From Arthrobacter sp. (GTDB lineage Bacteria; Actinomycetota; Actinomycetes; Actinomycetales; Micrococcaceae), in NCBI GenBank assembly GCA_018260285.1, contig JAGLBH010000008.1, positions 1 through 22,684 of the forward strand: a DNA stretch of 22,684 bases. Reading direction: 5' to 3'. A model generated the notes under the pieces. That model ran no database searches, was not told the DNA's origin, and saw only the letters and a program-made list of their open reading frames with translations. The position numbers were made by a program, and so were the translations under genes. Below are positions 8,014-15,794 of this stretch, piece by piece; position 1 is the stretch's first letter, and the number at the start of each line of letters is the position of its first letter.

Positions 8014-8505
8014 ATGACTTCTGCCACTGTTCTCTCTCCGGGGGATGAAGCCCCCGACTTCGTTGCCGTCGACCATCTGGACCAGACGGTGAAGCTCTCC
8101 GACTACCGGGGAAAGCGTGTGGTTCTCTTCTTCTACCCGCAGGCGTCCACGCCCGGGTGCACGAAAGAGGCCTGCGACTTCCGCGACAGCCTGGATGACT
8201 TCGCCGCCGCCGGGTTCCAGGTTGTCGGCATCTCCCCCGATGCTCCCGCCAAGAATGCCCGCTTCGCCGAGGCGCAGAGCCTGCCCTACCCGCTTCTCTC
8301 CGACCCGGAGCACAGCATCGCAGAGCGCTACGGCGCCTGGGGAGAGAAGAAGAACTACGGGAAGACCTACGAGGGCCTCATCCGCTCGACCGTGGTCATC
8401 GGTGCCGACGGACGCATCGAGCAGGCCTTCTACAATGTGAAAGCCACCGGTCATGTGGGGCGGCTCCGGCGTGACCTGGGCCTCGGGGAGACCCCTGTCA
8501 GCTGA
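8014..8505 (+). CDS. bcp: Thioredoxin-dependent peroxiredoxin, Bcp/PrxQ type
   Basis: Cytosolic thiol peroxidase that reduces hydrogen peroxide and organic hydroperoxides with electrons from thioredoxin. 163 aa, normal length for the family. AhpC/TSA fold beginning at GDEAPDFVAVD. The peroxidatic Cys49 lies in TPGCTKEACDF and the resolving Cys54 is five residues on, the classic PrxQ spacing for an intramolecular disulfide. The preceding residues are YPQAS rather than the common YPKD(N/D). VVGISPDAPAKNARFAE and the C-terminal strand STVVIGADGRIEQAFYNVKATGH fit the family. It stands alone on the plus strand between the repeat stretch and tRNA-Leu. The ATG is the first in frame with the conserved N-terminus; the ribosome site is weak. 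Confidence 0.95.
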   Translation: MTSATVLSPGDEAPDFVAVDHLDQTVKLSDYRGKRVVLFFYPQASTPGCTKEACDFRDSLDDFAAAGFQVVGISPDAPAKNARFAEAQSLPYPLLSDPEHSIAERYGAWGEKKNYGKTYEGLIRSTVVIGADGRIEQAFYNVKATGHVGRLRRDLGLGETPVS

Positions 8506-8575
8506 GCACGCTGCCCAGCTCAGATCCGCCCGGCCTCTGACGGACGCACTCCAGCACGCCCTGAGCGCCGTGGGG

Positions 8576-8581
8576 TATTCT
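8576..8581 (+). promoter_or_regulatory. tRNA-Leu -10 box
   Basis: TATTCT, 12 nt before the tRNA-Leu 5' end, the position expected for a short 5' leader. No clear -35 hexamer at 16-19 nt. Confidence 0.4.
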
Positions 8582-8593
8582 GGGACTTCACGC

Positions 8594-8675
8594 GCGCGAG
8601 TGGCGAAATTGGCAGACGCGCTGGATTTAGGTTCCAGTGCCTTCGGGCGTGGGGGTTCAAGTCCCCCCTCGCGCA
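8594..8675 (+). tRNA. tRNA-Leu (anticodon TAG)
   Basis: 82 nt to the discriminator A; the CCA is not encoded (genomic sequence reads CCC). Acceptor GCGCGAG pairs with CTCGCGC. The anticodon stem CTGGA/TCCAG encloses loop TTTAGGT, giving TAG (Leu, CUA codons). A long variable arm (TGCCTTCGGGCGT) marks a class II tRNA, and the T arm is GGGGG-TTCAAGT-CCCCC. Confidence 0.96.
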
Positions 8676-8745
8676 CCCAGTCCGGCCAGAGGCATGACGG
8701 CCCGGACGAGGCAGTTCCCGTTTCATCATCCAAGGAGTGTGCGGC

Positions 8746-10389
8746 ATGAGCGATTCGCTGCTGTCACGCCGCACACTCCTCGGCCTGTCCGCGACTGCCG
8801 CCGTGGCTCTTCCCCTCTCGGGCTGCGCCCCGAAGGTTGTCCCGCCCTCGCAGGGCCAGCATGCAATCGAGCGGCGCCTGCGCTTCGGACTTCCTGCCCA
8901 GATCTCCACGCTGGACCCGGCCCTGGCTGTGGACATCGAATCCCGGCGCGTCCTCCGGCAGTGCCTGCAGACTCTCATCGGCACAGACCCCTCGACAGGA
9001 GCTCCGTCGCCCCGGCTTGCCTCCTCCTACCGCGTCTTGAGCGGCGGGCGGTCCGTGGAGTTCCGCCTGGCCAAGAACGTCGTCTTCCACGACGGCACTC
9101 CCCTGGACGCTGTCGCCGTGAAAGACACGTTCGAGCGCCTGTACAACATGCCCCCCGCCCTGGTCCAGAAATACCCGTCCAATGACTTCCGCGGACTCTT
9201 CCGCGCGCACGCCGGAGAGAAGACGCCCTCGATCTATCGCGGGTGCGAGATCGTCGAGGACGGCGTAGTGGTTCTCAGCCTCTCTCAGCCGGTCACTGGT
9301 CTGATCCCAGCCCTCTCCCAAATCGGCTTCGCCATTCTCAGCTCCAAGCAGACGGCTGAGCGCCGCGCCCAGGGAGACAGCCTGAGCATGAGTGCGGAGT
9401 CCTTTCTGCCCGTCGGCACAGGCCCGTTCCGGATCACCGCCGCCACAGCCAAAGGCGCCTCCCTCGAGAGGTTCACCCAGAACACGGAGGGGGCCATCGC
9501 CGTCACGGGACTTGACTTCTCCGTTCATCCCGAGGAGGCAGACCGACTCAGCGCGCTCCTCAGCGATCGGATCGATGCTTTCGACCTCGTCACTCCCCGC
9601 ATGGCCACTCCGCTGGCCCGCAATGCGATGAAGCTCCAGACCCGCGACCCCTACTCCCTCCTCTACCTCGGGATGAACCAGGCCCATCCCGTGCTCAAGA
9701 ACGCGGAGATCCGCAAGATCATCAACCGGCTCGTCTCGCGCCAGCCCCTCATTCAGGGACAGTTCCTCAACGGGACGAAGTCGAGCAGCTCCTTCTTTCC
9801 TCCGCGCCTGGGGGTCACTCTCAAAGACACCTCGCCCGAGCCAGGGCCTCTGACGCCGGACGACGCCGCCGGCGCCCTCAAAAAAGCCGGATACAAGGGC
9901 CAGACGATCGATTTCGTCTACCCGCTCGGAGCGCCGCGCATCTACGTGCCCTACCCCGAGAAGACCTACGCGATTCTCGCCCGACAGCTTCAGTCCGCCG
10001 GGCTCAACATCAAGCCCGTGCCCATCGAGTGGGGCGAGGACTACATGGGCCGCATGCTCAGCCACTCGGGCCGCGGGTTCCACCTGCTGGGGCTGAACGG
10101 CGGCTACCAGGATCCGGGCTTTTTCGTGAACGCGCTCTTCATGGACTCGAAGAAGGAATTCGGCTTCGAGGACAAGGAACTCACGGCGGCGCTCCAGGCG
10201 GCTGCGAAAATGCCCGACGGCGACGCGCGCCTGGACGCCTACTCCAAGATCGGCGGCATGATCAAGGACATCATGCCTGCGCTGCCCCTGGTCGTGCCGG
10301 TCTCCGCCCTGGCGTCGTCGGCCTCTGTCAACGGTCTGCCGGCCTCCCCCGTCCTGGACGAGATCTTCAGCTCCGTCACCTTCTCCTGA
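8746..10389 (+). CDS. Family 5 extracellular solute-binding lipoprotein (peptide/nickel-type ABC transporter)
   Basis: 547 aa. The N-terminus MSDSLLSRRTLLGLSATAAV continues into lipobox LPLSGC with Cys27, so it is a lipoprotein; SRRTLL looks like a twin-arginine motif, suggesting Tat export. The mature part is the SBP_bac_5 fold of oligopeptide/dipeptide binding proteins (ISTLDPALAVDIESRRV, then EFRLAKNVVFHDGTPLDAVAVKDTFERLY). The protein binds a ligand outside the membrane and hands it to an ABC permease. No permease or ATPase genes are adjacent, so it is an orphan receptor, and the ligand cannot be read from sequence. AAGGAG lies at the right distance before the ATG at 8746; a GTG nine bases upstream overlaps that site and is rejected. 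Confidence 0.92.
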   Translation: MSDSLLSRRTLLGLSATAAVALPLSGCAPKVVPPSQGQHAIERRLRFGLPAQISTLDPALAVDIESRRVLRQCLQTLIGTDPSTGAPSPRLASSYRVLSGGRSVEFRLAKNVVFHDGTPLDAVAVKDTFERLYNMPPALVQKYPSNDFRGLFRAHAGEKTPSIYRGCEIVEDGVVVLSLSQPVTGLIPALSQIGFAILSSKQTAERRAQGDSLSMSAESFLPVGTGPFRITAATAKGASLERFTQNTEGAIAVTGLDFSVHPEEADRLSALLSDRIDAFDLVTPRMATPLARNAMKLQTRDPYSLLYLGMNQAHPVLKNAEIRKIINRLVSRQPLIQGQFLNGTKSSSSFFPPRLGVTLKDTSPEPGPLTPDDAAGALKKAGYKGQTIDFVYPLGAPRIYVPYPEKTYAILARQLQSAGLNIKPVPIEWGEDYMGRMLSHSGRGFHLLGLNGGYQDPGFFVNALFMDSKKEFGFEDKELTAALQAAAKMPDGDARLDAYSKIGGMIKDIMPALPLVVPVSALASSASVNGLPASPVLDEIFSSVTFS

Positions 10390-10395
10390 GCACAG

Positions 10396-10420
10396 GACAG
10401 CTGCCCGGGGGGCGCCTGTC
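10396..10420 (+). terminator. Weak hairpin after the solute-binding protein gene
   Basis: GACAG/CTGTC outer stem and GCCC/GGGC inner stem, separated by a 2x2 internal loop, 6 nt past the stop codon. No T run follows, so termination is only possible. Confidence 0.35.
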
Positions 10421-10422
10421 AA

Positions 10423-10452
10423 TTCGTGCAGCTCTCATGAGCCGAGTAGTCT
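10423..10452 (+). promoter_or_regulatory. Possible mqo promoter
   Basis: TTCGTG (10423-10428), an 18-nt spacer and TAGTCT (10447-10452). Start would be near 10459, giving a 5' UTR of about 37 nt that includes the AAAGGAA ribosome site. The -35 is a poor match. Confidence 0.3.
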
Positions 10453-10495
10453 GGAGACAGGATTTTGGCACACCCCATCTGGCAAAGGAACTGCG

Positions 10496-11983
10496 TTGAG
10501 CGCTGAGAACTCATCCGAAAAGACCGTCGACGTCTTACTCATCGGAGCAGGCATTATGAGTGCGACCCTGGGCGTCATGCTCCAGGAAGTGGACCCCTCA
10601 CTCACGGTCGCTCTTCTCGAGGCTGAAGGGGCTGCGGGGCTCGAATCCTCGGACCCCTGGAACAACGCCGGCACCGGCCACGCCGCGCTCTGCGAGCTCA
10701 ACTACGCGCCGCTCAACGCAGACGGCACCGTGTCCGCGCAGAAGGCGCTGACGATCAACGAGCAGTTCCACGTCTCCCGCCAGTTCTGGGCGCACCTCGT
10801 GGAGACGGGCCGCCTGAAGGACCCGAACACCTTCATCAACTCTCTCCCCCACATGAGCTTCGTCTGGGGCGACGCGCACGCGGACTACCTGCGCGCCCGC
10901 TACGAGTCGTTCTCCCGCGAGAACCTCTTCCACGAGATGGAGCACACGGAGGACCCCGAGGTCATCCGCGAGTGGGCTCCCCTGCTCATGGAGGGCCGCA
11001 CGGGCGGCCAGCGCCTCGCGGCCTCCCGCTTCAAGCACGGCACGGACGTGGACTTCGGCGCGCTGACCCGCAAGCTCGTGGAGAGCCTGGAGGAGAAGGG
11101 CGCTCGCGTCGAGTTCAACACGCGCGTCAAGAACCTCACGAAGAACGCGGACGGCACGTGGTCCGTTGCGGTCAAGGACCGCAACACCGGTGTGGAGCGC
11201 GTCGAACGAGCCCGCTTCGTGTTCGTCGGTGCCGGCGGCGGCGCCCTGCACCTGCTCCAGAAGTCCGGCGTTCCCGAGGGCAAGGGCTTCGCGGGCTTCC
11301 CGATCTCCGGTCAGTTCCTGCGCTGCACCAACCCTGAGGTCATCGAGAAGCACCACGCCAAGGTCTACGGCCAGGCCCAGGTGGGCGCTCCCCCCATGTC
11401 GGTGCCGCACCTGGACACGCGCTTCGTCAACGGCAAGCGCGCCCTCATGTTCGGCCCGTACGCCGGCTTCTCCACGAAGTTCCTCAAGCGCGGCACGTAC
11501 TTCGACCTGCCGCTGTCCCTCCGGACGAGCAACATCGTCCCCATGCTCGCCGTGGCGAAGGACAACATGGACCTGACCAAGTACCTCGTCACCGAGGTGC
11601 TCAAGTCCCGCGAGTCCAAGGACGGCTCCCTGCGCGACTTCGCACCGGCCGCCGAGGGCAAGGACTGGGAGCTCATCACCGCCGGCCAGCGCGTCCAGGT
11701 CATCAAGAAGGACAAGCTCAAGCACGGCATCCTGCAGTTCGGCACCGAGCTCATCACCACCCAGGACGGCTCGCTCGGCGCGCTCCTGGGCGCCTCCCCC
11801 GGTGCGTCGACGGCCGCGCCGATCATGGTGGAGCTCATCCGCCGGGCCTTCGGGGACAAGTTCTCAGAGTACGAGCCGAAGTTCCGCGAGATGATCCCCA
11901 GCTTCGGCCAGAAGCTCAACGACAATCCTGAGCTCCTGGCCGAGGTCGAGGAGCACACCTCTCAGGTGCTCAATCTGGCGTGA
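10496..11983 (+). CDS. mqo: Malate:quinone oxidoreductase
   Basis: Peripheral membrane, FAD-dependent enzyme oxidising L-malate to oxaloacetate and passing electrons to the quinone pool; it links the citric acid cycle to respiration. 495 aa, normal length. FAD-binding GAGIMSATLGVML begins at residue 17. Family signatures SSDPWNNAGTGHAALCELNY, SLPHMSFVWG, GAGGGALHLLQKSGVPEGKG, GFPISGQFLRC and LGASPGASTA are all visible. The start is TTG at 10496, with AAAGGAA 5 nt upstream; no in-frame ATG precedes the FAD motif nearby. Codon use is strongly biased to C-ending codons, consistent with high expression. Its last 14 nt overlap the end of the convergent transglutaminase-like gene. Confidence 0.97.
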   Translation: MSAENSSEKTVDVLLIGAGIMSATLGVMLQEVDPSLTVALLEAEGAAGLESSDPWNNAGTGHAALCELNYAPLNADGTVSAQKALTINEQFHVSRQFWAHLVETGRLKDPNTFINSLPHMSFVWGDAHADYLRARYESFSRENLFHEMEHTEDPEVIREWAPLLMEGRTGGQRLAASRFKHGTDVDFGALTRKLVESLEEKGARVEFNTRVKNLTKNADGTWSVAVKDRNTGVERVERARFVFVGAGGGALHLLQKSGVPEGKGFAGFPISGQFLRCTNPEVIEKHHAKVYGQAQVGAPPMSVPHLDTRFVNGKRALMFGPYAGFSTKFLKRGTYFDLPLSLRTSNIVPMLAVAKDNMDLTKYLVTEVLKSRESKDGSLRDFAPAAEGKDWELITAGQRVQVIKKDKLKHGILQFGTELITTQDGSLGALLGASPGASTAAPIMVELIRRAFGDKFSEYEPKFREMIPSFGQKLNDNPELLAEVEEHTSQVLNLA

Positions 11984-12812
11984 CCTCTGAGGGCTCGCCC
12001 TCGTCCAGATCAGCCGACACCGTCAGCTTCTTCAGGCTCAGGGAACCCCTGAGCGTGGAGAGGAAGGCGGTGTCTGCTGCATCTCGGCCCGTGGCGATCC
12101 GCAGCAGGGTGTCCGTGGGTGCCAGCCGCGTGGAGTCGAAGACGTTCCACCGGCCGTTGAAGTACCCTTCCGCCACCAGGTGGAAGTCCATGGGCACGAG
12201 GCCCGGCGCGTAGACGCTCGTCACGCGAGCGGGGATGCTCCGCGAGCGCAGGAACGCCACCGTGAGGTGAGCGAAGTCCCGGCAGACGCCGCGCCGGCCG
12301 AGGTAGGTGTCCCGCGCGTCGTCGGTGAAGCGCGAGCTTCCCCGAACGTAGGCCAGCTCAGAGTTGACCCACTCCTCGACGGCCTGGGCCAGTACGGCGG
12401 GGTCGTCTGCGGGGAAGTCAGCGAGGGGGAAATGCGCGTAGGCGCTGGGCAAAAGCACATCCGAGGGGATGTACCGGCTCTGGCGGGTGTAGCGAATCTG
12501 CTCCTCCCGCCCGGAGCCCTCGGACCCGGCGGCGAAGAGGAACCCGTGGTCTGCACGGGCTGCGTAGTCGATGACGAGCGATCCCCCCTGCTCCGTGGTG
12601 ATCTCGTGCAGCCGGGTGCCGTTCTCGGAGAGGATCTCCGTGGGCTGGATCGGCTCCCCGTCGAGCGTGATGTCAAGGCGCTCGTCGAGGATGCGGGCAT
12701 GTCCTTGAGCCAGGGCGAGGGAGGCGACCGTCGTCGTCGGCCCCTCGATGAGGCATTCAAGGCGGGCCGAGACGCGTGCGAGGCCCAGGGTTTCGGTGTT
12801 CTGATCGTTCAC
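11970..12812 (-). CDS. Transglutaminase-like cysteine protease-fold protein
   Basis: 280 aa, no signal peptide, so probably cytoplasmic. The N-terminal half is a beta-rich domain like that preceding bacterial transglutaminase cores. The core has a full Cys-His-Asp triad: Cys177 in LGRRGVCRDFAHL, His211 in PMDFHLVAEGYF and Asp226 in WNVFDSTR. The family includes amidases and peptidases; the substrate cannot be told. The GTG start overlaps the stop of the upstream Lrp/AsnC gene by 4 nt (GTGA), so the two are co-transcribed and translationally coupled. This places it beside a 2-oxoacid dehydrogenase regulator, with no obvious reason. Its 3' end overlaps convergent mqo by 14 nt. Confidence 0.9.
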   Translation of the reverse strand: MNDQNTETLGLARVSARLECLIEGPTTTVASLALAQGHARILDERLDITLDGEPIQPTEILSENGTRLHEITTEQGGSLVIDYAARADHGFLFAAGSEGSGREEQIRYTRQSRYIPSDVLLPSAYAHFPLADFPADDPAVLAQAVEEWVNSELAYVRGSSRFTDDARDTYLGRRGVCRDFAHLTVAFLRSRSIPARVTSVYAPGLVPMDFHLVAEGYFNGRWNVFDSTRLAPTDTLLRIATGRDAADTAFLSTLRGSLSLKKLTVSADLDEGEPSEVTPD

Positions 12813-13315
12813 GTCTCAACGTTCTCACGTTTGCCGCCAGGATGGGAGCCTGTCTTGGCGACGAGGTCCGCTGTGCGGTGGGTGAAGAGGCTCTCGAGGA
12901 CGATGACGCTCGAGGATCGCTGGACGTCCCCGCTCGCGCTCATCTCGTCGAGCACGCGCTGAAGGTCCTGGTTGCTCCGGGCGACGACGATGGCCACGAG
13001 ATCCGAATCACCCGAAACAGTGTGCAGCTCGAGGATCTCCGGGATGGCCCGCATCGCCTCGGCGAAGTCCCGGTGGCTGCGGCGCTGGTTGACGGTGAGG
13101 GAGACGATGGCCCGCACCCCGTACCCGAGGGCCTCCGGACTGATCTGCGGCCCCCACCCCGAGATGACTCCTTCGCGGGCCAGGCGCTCGAGGCGGGCCT
13201 GAACCGTGCCCCGGGCGACGCCCAGGATCCTGGACGCGTCGAGAATGCTGTGGCGGGGTGATGCGGTGAAGAGCTCGATGATGCGCACATCGAGGGAATC
13301 GATGGGAGGGTTCAT
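12809..13315 (-). CDS. Lrp/AsnC family transcriptional regulator, divergent from the E1 operon
   Basis: 168 aa. N-terminal helix-turn-helix (about residues 6-55: LDVRIIELFTASPRHSILDA, then RILGVARGTVQARLERLAREG) and C-terminal RAM/AsnC ligand-binding domain (about 65-145: VRAIVSLTVNQ, ILELHTVSGDSDLVAIVVARS). Members usually form octamers or dimers that sense amino acids. It is transcribed away from a branched-chain 2-oxoacid dehydrogenase operon, the same arrangement as BkdR of Pseudomonas, an Lrp homologue that activates bkd genes. Control of that operon by Leu, Val, Ile or their keto acids is therefore a reasonable inference. A CACAAT -10 box 6 nt before the ATG suggests a leaderless mRNA. 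It overlaps the downstream transglutaminase-like gene by 4 nt. Confidence 0.92.
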   Translation of the reverse strand: MNPPIDSLDVRIIELFTASPRHSILDASRILGVARGTVQARLERLAREGVISGWGPQISPEALGYGVRAIVSLTVNQRRSHRDFAEAMRAIPEILELHTVSGDSDLVAIVVARSNQDLQRVLDEMSASGDVQRSSSVIVLESLFTHRTADLVAKTGSHPGGKRENVET

Positions 13316-13418
13316 AGCCCGATTGTGGCACGATCCCCATTCTGCTGGTCAGATTGACTATTCATCTGGCGTTTCATGCTGTCATTGTGGTCAGAGTGCT
13401 GGCCCTGGATGTCGCATA
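13316..13418. promoter_or_regulatory. Divergent lrp/bkd control region
   Basis: The intergenic region is visibly more AT-rich than the genes. It carries two direct copies of TGGTCAGA (13346-13353 and 13388-13395), 42 bp or four helical turns apart, each preceded by a related CATT...TG stretch. ATTGTG at 13322-13327 is the reverse of the lrp -10 box. Repeated sites on one helical face fit cooperative Lrp-type binding; this is inference. Confidence 0.5.
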
Positions 13419-13447
13419 TTGCTCTCTCCCGTTCCCTCTCTTAGGGT
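13419..13447 (+). promoter_or_regulatory. Promoter of the 2-oxoacid dehydrogenase operon (leaderless)
   Basis: TTGCTC (13419-13424), a 17-nt spacer and TAGGGT (13442-13447), then 6 nt to the ATG at 13454. +1 would be the A of that ATG. This geometry decides the start codon over the ATG at 13448. Confidence 0.6.
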
Positions 13448-13453
13448 ATGGCC

Positions 13454-14470
13454 ATGACAGTTGTGACACCAGACACAGTCTCCCTGAGCGCGCAGGAGGC
13501 GGAGGAGGCCCTGGGCCTCATCCTCAAGGCGCGCGCCCTGGAGACCGGGGCCATCCGCTGGCAGCGCCAGGGCCTCATTCCCGGGTACGCCCCCGCGCTT
13601 GGCCAGGAGGCCGCCCAGGTGGGCATCGCCCTGGCCATGGGCCCTCATGACCGAGCCTTCCCCACGTACCGCGAGGCGGGGGTGGCACTGGCGCTGGGCG
13701 TGGACATGGCCGCCTACATGGCCACCCATCAGGGCATCTGGCACGGCGGTCTCTACAACCCGGCTCAGACCCGGCTGGCCCCGTTTCAGGCAGTCGTCGG
13801 CGGCTCGGTGCTCCACGCCGTCGGGTGGGCTCTGGGCCAGAGCATGTCTGGTGCGGACTCGGTCGCTGTGGCCTTCCTCGGCGACGGCGCCAGCAGCCAG
13901 GGCGACGTCCACGAGGCCATGAACTTCGCCGGCGTCATGAACGCCCCGGTGGTCTTCTACGTGCAGAACAACGGGTGGGCCATCTCCACCCCCACAGCCA
14001 AGCAGGTGGCCGGCGGCAGCGTCGCCGAGCGCGCCCAGGGCTACGGATTCTCCGCCTATCGGGCAGACGGCAACGACATCGAGGCCGTCCTCACCGCATC
14101 GCGCCTGGCCCTCGAGGAGGCTCGGGGCACGCGGCGCCCCGTCGTCGTCGAGGTGATGACGTACCGGCGCGGACCGCACTCCACCTCTGACGACCCCGGC
14201 CGCTACCGCAGCCTCCAGCAGGAGTACGAGCAGGGCGCGGTGGACCCGGTGGACGTCGCGACGGAGCGCGCGCGGGCCGCAGGCGTGAGCGCCGAACAGA
14301 TCGAGAAGCTCACGTCCGATGCGGAGGCCTGGATCGAGGACCTGCGCGTCCGGACGACGAGCGCGGGACACCGCCCCGGGGACGAGCTCTTCGACTTCGT
14401 CTTCCAGACCCCCACCGAATCCCTCAAGGCCCAGCAGGCCTCCTGGCGAGAAGAGACCGAGCGTGACTGA
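13454..14470 (+). CDS. bkdA: 2-oxoacid dehydrogenase E1 component, alpha subunit (branched-chain type)
   Basis: ThDP-dependent decarboxylase subunit; with the beta subunit it transfers the acyl group of a 2-oxoacid to a lipoyl domain. 338 aa. ThDP motif from GDGASSQGDVHEA (143-155) to QNNGWAIS (171-178). YAPALGQEAAQVG, FPTYREAGVAL and YRRGPHSTSDDPGRYR resemble branched-chain and Gram-positive PDH E1-alpha more than acetoin dehydrogenase. The neighbouring Lrp-type regulator favours branched-chain 2-oxoacids; PDH-like or acetoin activity cannot be excluded. The ATG at 13454 is chosen over 13448 because a -10 box lies 6 nt before it. The beta-subunit GTG overlaps its 3' end by 8 nt, indicating tight coupling and equal stoichiometry. 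Confidence 0.92.
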   Translation: MTVVTPDTVSLSAQEAEEALGLILKARALETGAIRWQRQGLIPGYAPALGQEAAQVGIALAMGPHDRAFPTYREAGVALALGVDMAAYMATHQGIWHGGLYNPAQTRLAPFQAVVGGSVLHAVGWALGQSMSGADSVAVAFLGDGASSQGDVHEAMNFAGVMNAPVVFYVQNNGWAISTPTAKQVAGGSVAERAQGYGFSAYRADGNDIEAVLTASRLALEEARGTRRPVVVEVMTYRRGPHSTSDDPGRYRSLQQEYEQGAVDPVDVATERARAAGVSAEQIEKLTSDAEAWIEDLRVRTTSAGHRPGDELFDFVFQTPTESLKAQQASWREETERD

Positions 14471-15473
14471 GACGACGACGGCAGGCACCCTCACCCTGTC
14501 CATGCAGCAGGCCATCAACCGGGCGCTCGGGGAGGCCCTGGGGTCCGATCCCCGCTCGCTCATCCTCGGCGAGGACGTGGGCACGCTCGGCGGGGTGTTC
14601 CGCGTGACTGACGGGCTGCAGCAGCGGTTCGGGGCAGAGCGCGTCCGGGACACCCCCCTCGCGGAGTCCGGCATCGTGGGCCTCTCCGTGGGACTGGCCA
14701 TGGCCGGGTGGCGCCCGATCCCGGAGATCCAGTTCGACGGCTTCAGCTACCCCGCCATGAACCAGATCATCACCCAGCTGGCCCGCATGAACTACCGCAG
14801 CCGGGGGGCCGTGCCCATGCCGGTGACGATCCGCATTCCGAGCTTCGGCGGCATCAACGCGCCCGAGATGCACTCCGAGTCCCTCGAGGCGATCTTCGCC
14901 CACACGCCGGGCCTCAAGGTCGTCTCCCCCTCCAGCCCGCACGAGGCCTACCACCTGCTGCGCTCCGTGACGGGAGAGAACAGCACGGACCCCGTGATCT
15001 TCATGGAGCCCAAGGCCCGCTACTGGAACAAGGGCGACGTGGACCTCGAGCACCCGGGGAGCCTCACCGGCGCGCGGATCGCCCGCCGCGGCAGGCACGT
15101 CACGCTCATCTCCTGGGGCGCTCAGGTCTCCACGTGCCTTCAGGTCGCAGAGCTCGCCGAGGAGGACGGCATCGAAGTCGAGGTGCTGGACCTGCGCTGG
15201 CTCAAGCCCGTCGACGCGGAGGCCATTGCAGAGTCGGTGGGCCGCACGGGCCGCGCCGTCGTCGTCCACGAGGCCCCGCTCACCGCGGGTCTCGGGGCGG
15301 AGGTGGCCGCCATCGCCTCGGCCCGCTGCTTCGGGAGCCTCAAGGCCCCCGTCGAGCGCGTCACGGGATTCGACGTGCCCTATCCCTCAGGTGACCTCGA
15401 AGAGGAGTACCTGCCGAACATTGACCGGATTTTCTTCGGAATCCAGAGAACATTGGAGTATCGCCGTGGCTGA
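14463..15473 (+). CDS. bkdB: 2-oxoacid dehydrogenase E1 component, beta subunit (branched-chain type)
   Basis: Second half of the E1 heterotetramer. 336 aa, standard length. The N-terminal pyrimidine-binding domain includes LILGEDVG (about 33-40) and Glu68 in RDTPLAESGIVGLSVGLAMAG, the expected ThDP-activating glutamate. EIQFDGFSYPAMNQI and GGINAPEMHSESLEAIFAH follow, the latter in the usual P-x-x-HSxxxEA position. The C-terminal transketolase-type domain holds LISWGAQVSTCLQVAELA and VEVLDLRWLKPVDAEAI. The start is a GTG inside the end of E1-alpha (8-nt overlap). Its own last 8 nt overlap the GTG of the lipoyl-domain gene, so alpha, beta and lipoyl carrier are made in one coupled series. Confidence 0.94.
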   Translation: MTETTTAGTLTLSMQQAINRALGEALGSDPRSLILGEDVGTLGGVFRVTDGLQQRFGAERVRDTPLAESGIVGLSVGLAMAGWRPIPEIQFDGFSYPAMNQIITQLARMNYRSRGAVPMPVTIRIPSFGGINAPEMHSESLEAIFAHTPGLKVVSPSSPHEAYHLLRSVTGENSTDPVIFMEPKARYWNKGDVDLEHPGSLTGARIARRGRHVTLISWGAQVSTCLQVAELAEEDGIEVEVLDLRWLKPVDAEAIAESVGRTGRAVVVHEAPLTAGLGAEVAAIASARCFGSLKAPVERVTGFDVPYPSGDLEEEYLPNIDRIFFGIQRTLEYRRG

Positions 15474-15792
15474 ACTGTCCTTTCCCCTGCCGGATCTCGG
15501 TGAAGGCCTCATTGAGGCGACCGTCCTCGAGTGGCTCGTCGCCGTGGGCGACCACGTGGAGCGCAACCAGCCGATCGTCGAGGTCGAGACGACCAAGTCG
15601 GCGCTCGAGCTGCCCTCCCCTCAGACCGGTGTGGTCCTCCGGCTCGGCGCGGACGAGGGCGCGGTCGTGAACGTCGGCGAGGAGCTCATCGCCTTCGCCG
15701 TGCCGGACGAGCAGGCCGGGATCATCGGCGTCGTGCCGGAGGAGAAGAAGGCCAAGCGCCGCGTTCGCCTCTCCGCCCCCGTGGAGGACTGA
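15466..15792 (+). CDS. Stand-alone lipoyl domain, minimal E2-like protein (108 aa)
   Basis: Starts at GTG 15466 with TTGGAGT upstream. Residues 1-79 are a typical E2 lipoyl domain: SFPLPDLGEGLIEATVLEWL, then VETTKSALELPSP with lipoyl-acceptor Lys44. The remaining 29 residues are a charged tail (VPEEKKAKRRVRLSAPVED), then a clean stop. A normal E2 of about 400-500 aa would continue with an E3-binding domain and an acyltransferase core carrying HxxxDG; neither is found in any frame downstream. The next gene starts 2 nt later and is an alpha/beta hydrolase. It may swing acyl groups for the E1 encoded just upstream, using a core from another E2. Either an ancient truncation or a distinct minimal carrier. 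Confidence 0.88.
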   Translation: MAELSFPLPDLGEGLIEATVLEWLVAVGDHVERNQPIVEVETTKSALELPSPQTGVVLRLGADEGAVVNVGEELIAFAVPDEQAGIIGVVPEEKKAKRRVRLSAPVED

Positions 15793-15794
15793 CC

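Noticed and set aside
7630..8733. 367-codon minus-strand frame spanning tRNA-Lys, the repeats, bcp and tRNA-Leu
   Set aside because: It runs through two tRNAs and a terminator and is antisense to a certain gene.
8764..10422. 552-codon open frame antisense to the solute-binding protein
   Set aside because: No recognisable domain; the plus-strand gene has a ribosome site, signal peptide and lipobox.
13448..13453. Start of E1-alpha at the ATG at 13448
   Set aside because: It directly abuts the TAGGGT -10 box; the ATG at 13454 has the proper 6-nt spacing.
13391..14701. 436-codon minus-strand frame across the bkd promoter and E1-alpha
   Set aside because: Antisense to clear ThDP enzyme genes, with typical shadow composition.
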